From Scenedesmus sp. ARA3 (Eukaryota > Chlorophyta > Chlorophyceae > Sphaeropleales > Scenedesmaceae): DNA of 11,039 nt. Below the pieces are notes generated by a model. It saw only the letters and a program-made list of their open reading frames with translations. It searched no databases and was not told the origin of the DNA. A program made the position numbers and the translations under genes. The stretch is from positions 1 through 11,039 of the forward strand of contig RWJK01000867.1 of assembly GCA_004335835.1 (NCBI GenBank), in the 5' to 3' direction. Position 1 is the first letter of the stretch. Each line of letters begins with the position of its first letter. This document shows positions 1 through 5,081 of the stretch, piece after piece.

Positions 1-61
<61 letters not shown>
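1..61. repeat. (CTG)n trinucleotide tract at the window edge
   Basis: About 20 CTG units with a single TTG interruption near 41; it may continue left of the window. Nothing shows whether it is in a transcript. Confidence 0.95.
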
Positions 62-62
<1 letters not shown>

Positions 63-520
63 GGCTGTGATTGCCGTGGGACGCGCCACCTACTCTGTAT
101 GTTTCATGGCGTGTCCCTCGCCTAAGACTACGGATAGACTGCACTGGCAGCATATCTGTGTGCCTTCACATAAAGTTGCAATGAGTGCAGCAACAGGATG
201 CTTTCCTTATGGTAACTGTGAGCTTGCACTGCAGGGCCTAGCCCTACACTGTAGGGCCTACAGGCTGAAGGACAGGCCTCCCGGCTGTACCACGTGCAAG
301 GAAGCTCCAACGCTAGAGATTCGCGTGGGTTGTGCCTGTTGGTACAACAGAGTTTGAACAACGAATGATTGATGAACGAGATTACCTGCTCCCTGCACTG
401 CTGGCCCCGGTCACTGCGCTGAGTCCGGGTGTCATGGCAGTGTCATGTTGTCAGACAGTCACAGGAGCTTTGCTCGTGAAGAGAGGGCCAGTACCACTTC
501 CATCTGTCAAATTTCAATCT
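62..520. other. Upstream region without a supported gene
   Basis: Short open frames occur on both strands, but none has recognisable protein character, and they are Cys/His/Trp-rich as chance frames tend to be. A perfect 7-bp inverted repeat with a one-base loop (CCCTACA C TGTAGGG) lies at 242-256, flanked by two copies of GGGCCTA. The region is probably intergenic and 5' regulatory DNA of the protease gene. Confidence 0.5.
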
Positions 521-530
521 TAAAAGTATA
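521..530 (+). promoter_or_regulatory. TATA-like element upstream of the protease gene
   Basis: TAAAAGTATA, the AT-richest spot near the gene, lies 91 bases before the ATG. A TATA box here would put transcription start near 550-560 and give a 5' UTR of about 60-70 nt. Position and composition only. Confidence 0.35.
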
Positions 531-620
531 CTCAATCGTTCAAACACAGTTTTCATTCTTTGCTGCTGTCAACTTCCCGTATCGTATCGCAAGTGCGGCA
601 ACATTCAGCCCAACGTCGCT

Positions 621-929
621 ATGCGGCTTCAACCGGTGCTGTTTATTGTTCTTATCCTGATTTCAAGTTGCGTAGTTGCTGGCCACAGCCACAGACGCAA
701 CACTTTGCAGAGCAGTGACCCACACACGAGGCGTCTGTCTCGCGGGCCCCCCAAGGACCAAAGCAGCCGCAACAAAGATGGCCGTATTTTTGATTTCTCA
801 ACTTTTGGCGGCGCAATGGCCTATTTGGCCACTTCTGAGCCTGGGCTGGTGGCCAAACTGATGGAAAGTTTTGGCCCGGAAAAAGGGCTCAGGAGCCTGG
901 CGGACCAGTTGGATGCAGACCCTGACTTC
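621..929 (+). CDS. Exon 1: signal peptide and propeptide region
   Basis: Encodes residues 1-103. The ATG at 621 is chosen because it begins a classic signal peptide (MRLQ, then a hydrophobic run to about residue 20, then GHSHRR). About 55 polar, basic residues follow, then FDFSTFGGAMAYLA and the ending LADQLDADPDF. The donor at 930 is GTAAGC, phase 0; reading past it hits a stop at 951-953. The region before the catalytic blocks is probably a propeptide, which is common in metzincins, but no cysteine-switch motif is visible in it. Confidence 0.82.
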
Positions 930-1836
930 GTAAGCAACGTTACAGCGTACTGATCGCGACATAGGTGCCAGGTAGAAGTCTGACAGAAGGGGGTCCAGTC
1001 ACCAGGCCTGCAACAGACTGCTGCTGCCAGCAGTACTGTACCGTGTCTGGTACTGTGTGTGGACAGCAAAGCAACTACTCAGCCCACGAGAATAACCCTC
1101 CCATTTCCGATCCCACCTCTTTGGCTGCTGTTCCTGCTGTCCTGCACTGCTCCACACCAGGGCATTGATGTCACCAACAGCAACCTGCTGTTCGCCTGTG
1201 AGGGCCTGGCAGCAAGCAGCAGCACCGGTACCAGCACTGTGCAGCGCGCTGCACGCCGAGCACGCGCGCGCGCTGCCACAGCAGCAAACGCTGTTGCCAA
1301 TGAGCCAGACCCTCTTGCAGCACAAGCCTTCAACTTGAGCAGCAGGAGTGCATCCGCCAAGAAGATCTGGTGAGCGGTGCTGCATCCTCACCTGAGCTGT
1401 GCTGCCGAGGGCAGTGCAGCGCTGAGTCAGCACCTGATCATGTGTATAACATGTTATAACATCTTGTGGCAGCGCTGTCAAGCAGGGCAGCAGTGCTGCT
1501 GGGCAGGCTGTGCCTGGCTGAGCACACCAGGCTTGTGCCATGCATGCAGCACACTGCATGGGGTCTCCTGGTCCAGCAATGCTTGAAGGTGCGCAGATTT
1601 GCATTTTTCATGCTAGAATGTCCATCTTTACACTGCAGTTGTGCTGCTGCTTGCAAAGGTGGCGCTAGCAGCACTGCTGGAATGCACTCCAGCACGCAGG
1701 CAATTGCAACGGCAGACAGGCCATGGCAGCATTTGCAGAGTCAGCAGGCCATGCTGTGCATAGGATCCCTCAGTAGTCTCCCCGTCCGCAAGCGATCGTG
1801 CTTGTCACTGCTTGTAGCCTGTCTCATGTCCTGTTA

Positions 1837-1875
<39 letters not shown>

Positions 1876-2550
1876 ACCGCTGCCTCCGCTGCTGCTGCTG
1901 CGTCTGCATCTGCATCTGCTGCTGCTGCTGCTGCTGCTGCTTCTGTGTCTGCTGCTGCTGCTGCTGCTGCTGCTGCTTGTGTGCAGGCTGGACTTCGATG
2001 GCTGCATCCTCATGGGCACTTCCTGGAACAACGTCAATTACCCAGTGATCACTATACCCCCCTACGACAAGGTGTGCAGGATGTACAGCCGCTGTATGGC
2101 ATGGCCACGTCACTGCTGGCAGAGCCAACTGCTTCCATGCGTGGCATTCTTTTGGCAGCAACCTCCCTGCAATGCATGCAGGAATGCAAATGATACTTGT
2201 GTGTTCTCCCCTTCATCTGCCGCATATGCCACGTGATGGTGTTCAGATGGCGGCCTGACACAGAGTTACTGTTGTGCTGCTTTTGCTGCGGCCATCTGCT
2301 CTGTGCGTGCCCTTGGTCCATTGTTGCGTTCGGGAATCAGGACGGCATCAACACCACATTCAACAGGTGCGCATTCACCCCACCATAACAAGGCATGGCT
2401 AGCACTGAGCAACACTTGCAGAACCTTGATTCAGCCAGCCACCTGACCGCCTTGTGGTTGTGCTGCTGTCCAGCACAGATGGCAAGCCTCAGCTATTGAC
2501 TGTCATAGCCTGGAGCAGGGTGTGGCAGCAGCTCCTGCTGGCTGTGGCAC

Positions 2551-2582
<32 letters not shown>

Positions 2583-5046
2583 GCTTACGGACAGCAGTTT
2601 ATCAGCTTACATTTGCATTAGGCGCAGATGTGTTGACGTGCTGTTCATGTAGCAGCCGTACATTGATTACGCCATCATGTTGCACGCTTGCAGCCCAGCA
2701 GCCGCAGCTGTGCAGGTTGCATCATGACCGCAGCGACACACTGTCAGAATTTGCCGTTGTTCTTTGCCTGCAATACGAGAAGTTTGCATCAAAAATTGAC
2801 CACCGTTGTAAATATTAGTAAGGAGCAGCCTGAGCAGTGCAAGGTGCAGAAAGGGGAAGTAAGGCTGTGCTGTGCTTCACGCAGCGATACACATGACGCA
2901 CACTTTTGAGAGAGGATAGTTACATGTGGGTCCTAGCACCATCTTTGATGGTATGAGCCACAGCAGGTTGAACACAGGTCTGAGACCAGAAAAGGAGAGT
3001 GAGCACCGTAGAACACATTGCATATACGTCGCCCCGCAGCGCCGAGAAACTTGCTGATGTTGCTGCTGCTGTGCCTGCTGCTGCTCTGCTGCAGTGAGGA
3101 GCGGTCAGACATAGGTGCGTGGTGCGCTGTCGGCTGCGCAGATGCGTGTGTCACAATGTTAACGCAGCTGGCACTCAGGAAGGTTGCCTCCTTGTTATAA
3201 CAATCGCCAATTATTACCAATAATTACCAAATACATAGCTTCCTGTCCACATGCTGCTAGCCAGCAGTGCGTGGAGCAGCACGCAGTGCGCCAGCAACAG
3301 CAGCAGCGGAGCAGCGCGACACTGTGATCTGCTACCCTGCTTCTCAAACCCATTCTGTTTCGTGCTCTGTGTGTGTATGTGTGCTTACAGTGGCGATGTG
3401 GCGTGCGGTGGCTGAGGACTATGCACCCTTTGATGTGGACGTGACCACCATACCCCCTGGAGCAACCATTGAGTCGCGGTACATCTTCCGTGCCTGCATT
3501 GGTGGCGATGGCACTGGCACAGGATATGAACAATGTAGGTTGCGTGATAGCCTATCTTCTTCTGGATGTAGTGATGCGGCTGTGTTGGATGTAGTGATGC
3601 GGCTGTGTTGGATGTAGTGATGCGGCTGTGTTGGATGTAGTGATGCGGCTGTGTTGGGGCAGCATGCACACAGAAAAGGAGAAGCCTAGAAAGTTACGTC
3701 GCAGCTGGCCCTCTGTTCCTAGTTTGTACATGCACAGCTGCTGAGGACGCATGATGTGTAGGCAGCGTAGATCTATGCAGTGTGCAACTGCATGGCGCAT
3801 TTGAACAGCTCAAGCAACTGGGTATGCGCCGCTTTGGATCAGCAGCCCTGCACTGCTGCTGTTGCTCAGGTGGGACCGCATAGCACTATATAATCTCCTG
3901 CGTCAATGCAGTGGCTGCCGTGACGCATTGTTGTTTTGTGCATCGTCGTGAGCTTGCCTTCAGCAGCAGAATAGTTGGTCATATTGGCCACTGACATGTG
4001 TGTATCTTGTTATCGCAGACGGTGCAGCTGGGTTGAGTCGTCTCAACACCTTTGGCGAAGCAAATCCCCCACCTGTGCTGATATTTTCACAGGTGTGTTA
4101 CTGTATGCCTGCCTCTTGCTACAGACTTGCTTGAACCCTGGTTTAGTTTGGTTCTTTGTGCATCCTCGTCTGGCGCAGTCTGTTCGGGTGCTCTCTGGCG
4201 TGCATGACTGATGGCAGTGTCTGGCGCAGTCAAATGCAATCGCCCTCATCGCGTCCTTGTTCTTTTTCTCTGATTGACGCACGGAAAGAGCATCGGCTGA
4301 AGGAGGGATGCATAACAAAGCTTTTACACGCATGTTTTGCCAGCATCATCCTCATTTTGTTCCCGTGGAAGCTACTGCAACAATGCCATCAGCCCTGCGC
4401 TATACTGCAACAGAAGAAGATTGCATCATGGCTCCAATGTGCTTGGTCATACATCACTGAAAGTTTCAAAGCTGATGCTTGGTTGCTGGGCAGATGTTTC
4501 TCATTACAGACATGCGCAGCAGGCTGCATACTGCTGTGGCGATTCATGTGACGGCACTTGCGCCGACCTGCGCGCTACCGCCCCATCGGATTTGTTCGCA
4601 CCTGGGAGCACCTCCATTCATCATTACATTACATTACATTACATCATCAATGCCTACACTCACCTTCAGCGTGTACCACTTGCATGGCACTTGCATTTTG
4701 CAGAAAAACTTCAACATCCCGAAGTATGTCTGGGAGGCAATATCACATGGTGGGCAAAACTTGGTTTGCGAATTGCTGGTTGTGGATGTAGTGCTGCTCC
4801 GCTGGTTCACCAGGCATGGATGGGTTGCAGCTTGACCGCCTGCAGCAGCACCGTTGATAATGCCCAGGGTCAGCCACATGCACACATGCATGTTGTCGTG
4901 ATATTATAGGCAGACCTGTGTTCGTGTATGCACTGCGGTGAGCCGACCGCGCAACGGCCCCTGTGCAGCATGCTGCACTGCCGCGCAGTGTTTCGGCTGT
5001 GGCTGCCTGCACTCAAACATTGTGCTGCCGCCAATGCTGCCGCTGC

Positions 5047-5081
<35 letters not shown>

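Larger units (their letters stand above)
2367..3094 (+). other. Intron 4 (728 nt)
   Basis: Lies between the two micro-exons. It contains a pure (CTG)10 at 2552-2581 and a second CTG-rich run against the acceptor. An additional small exon here is not needed for the frame. Confidence 0.65.

Noticed and set aside
61..523. Short frames in the upstream region as small genes
   Set aside because: No start context, motif or composition supports them, and frames on both strands are equally good.
1834..2161. Poly-Ser and poly-Gln frames on the - strand opposite the CTG tract
   Set aside because: Simple-repeat translations with no other protein character; they lie opposite an intron of a well-supported gene.
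1466..2236. Long + frame (256 codons) with a poly-Leu stretch, looking like a membrane protein
   Set aside because: The hydrophobic run is only the CTG tract read in one frame. The true signal in it is the LDFDG block, which is exon 3; the rest is intron.
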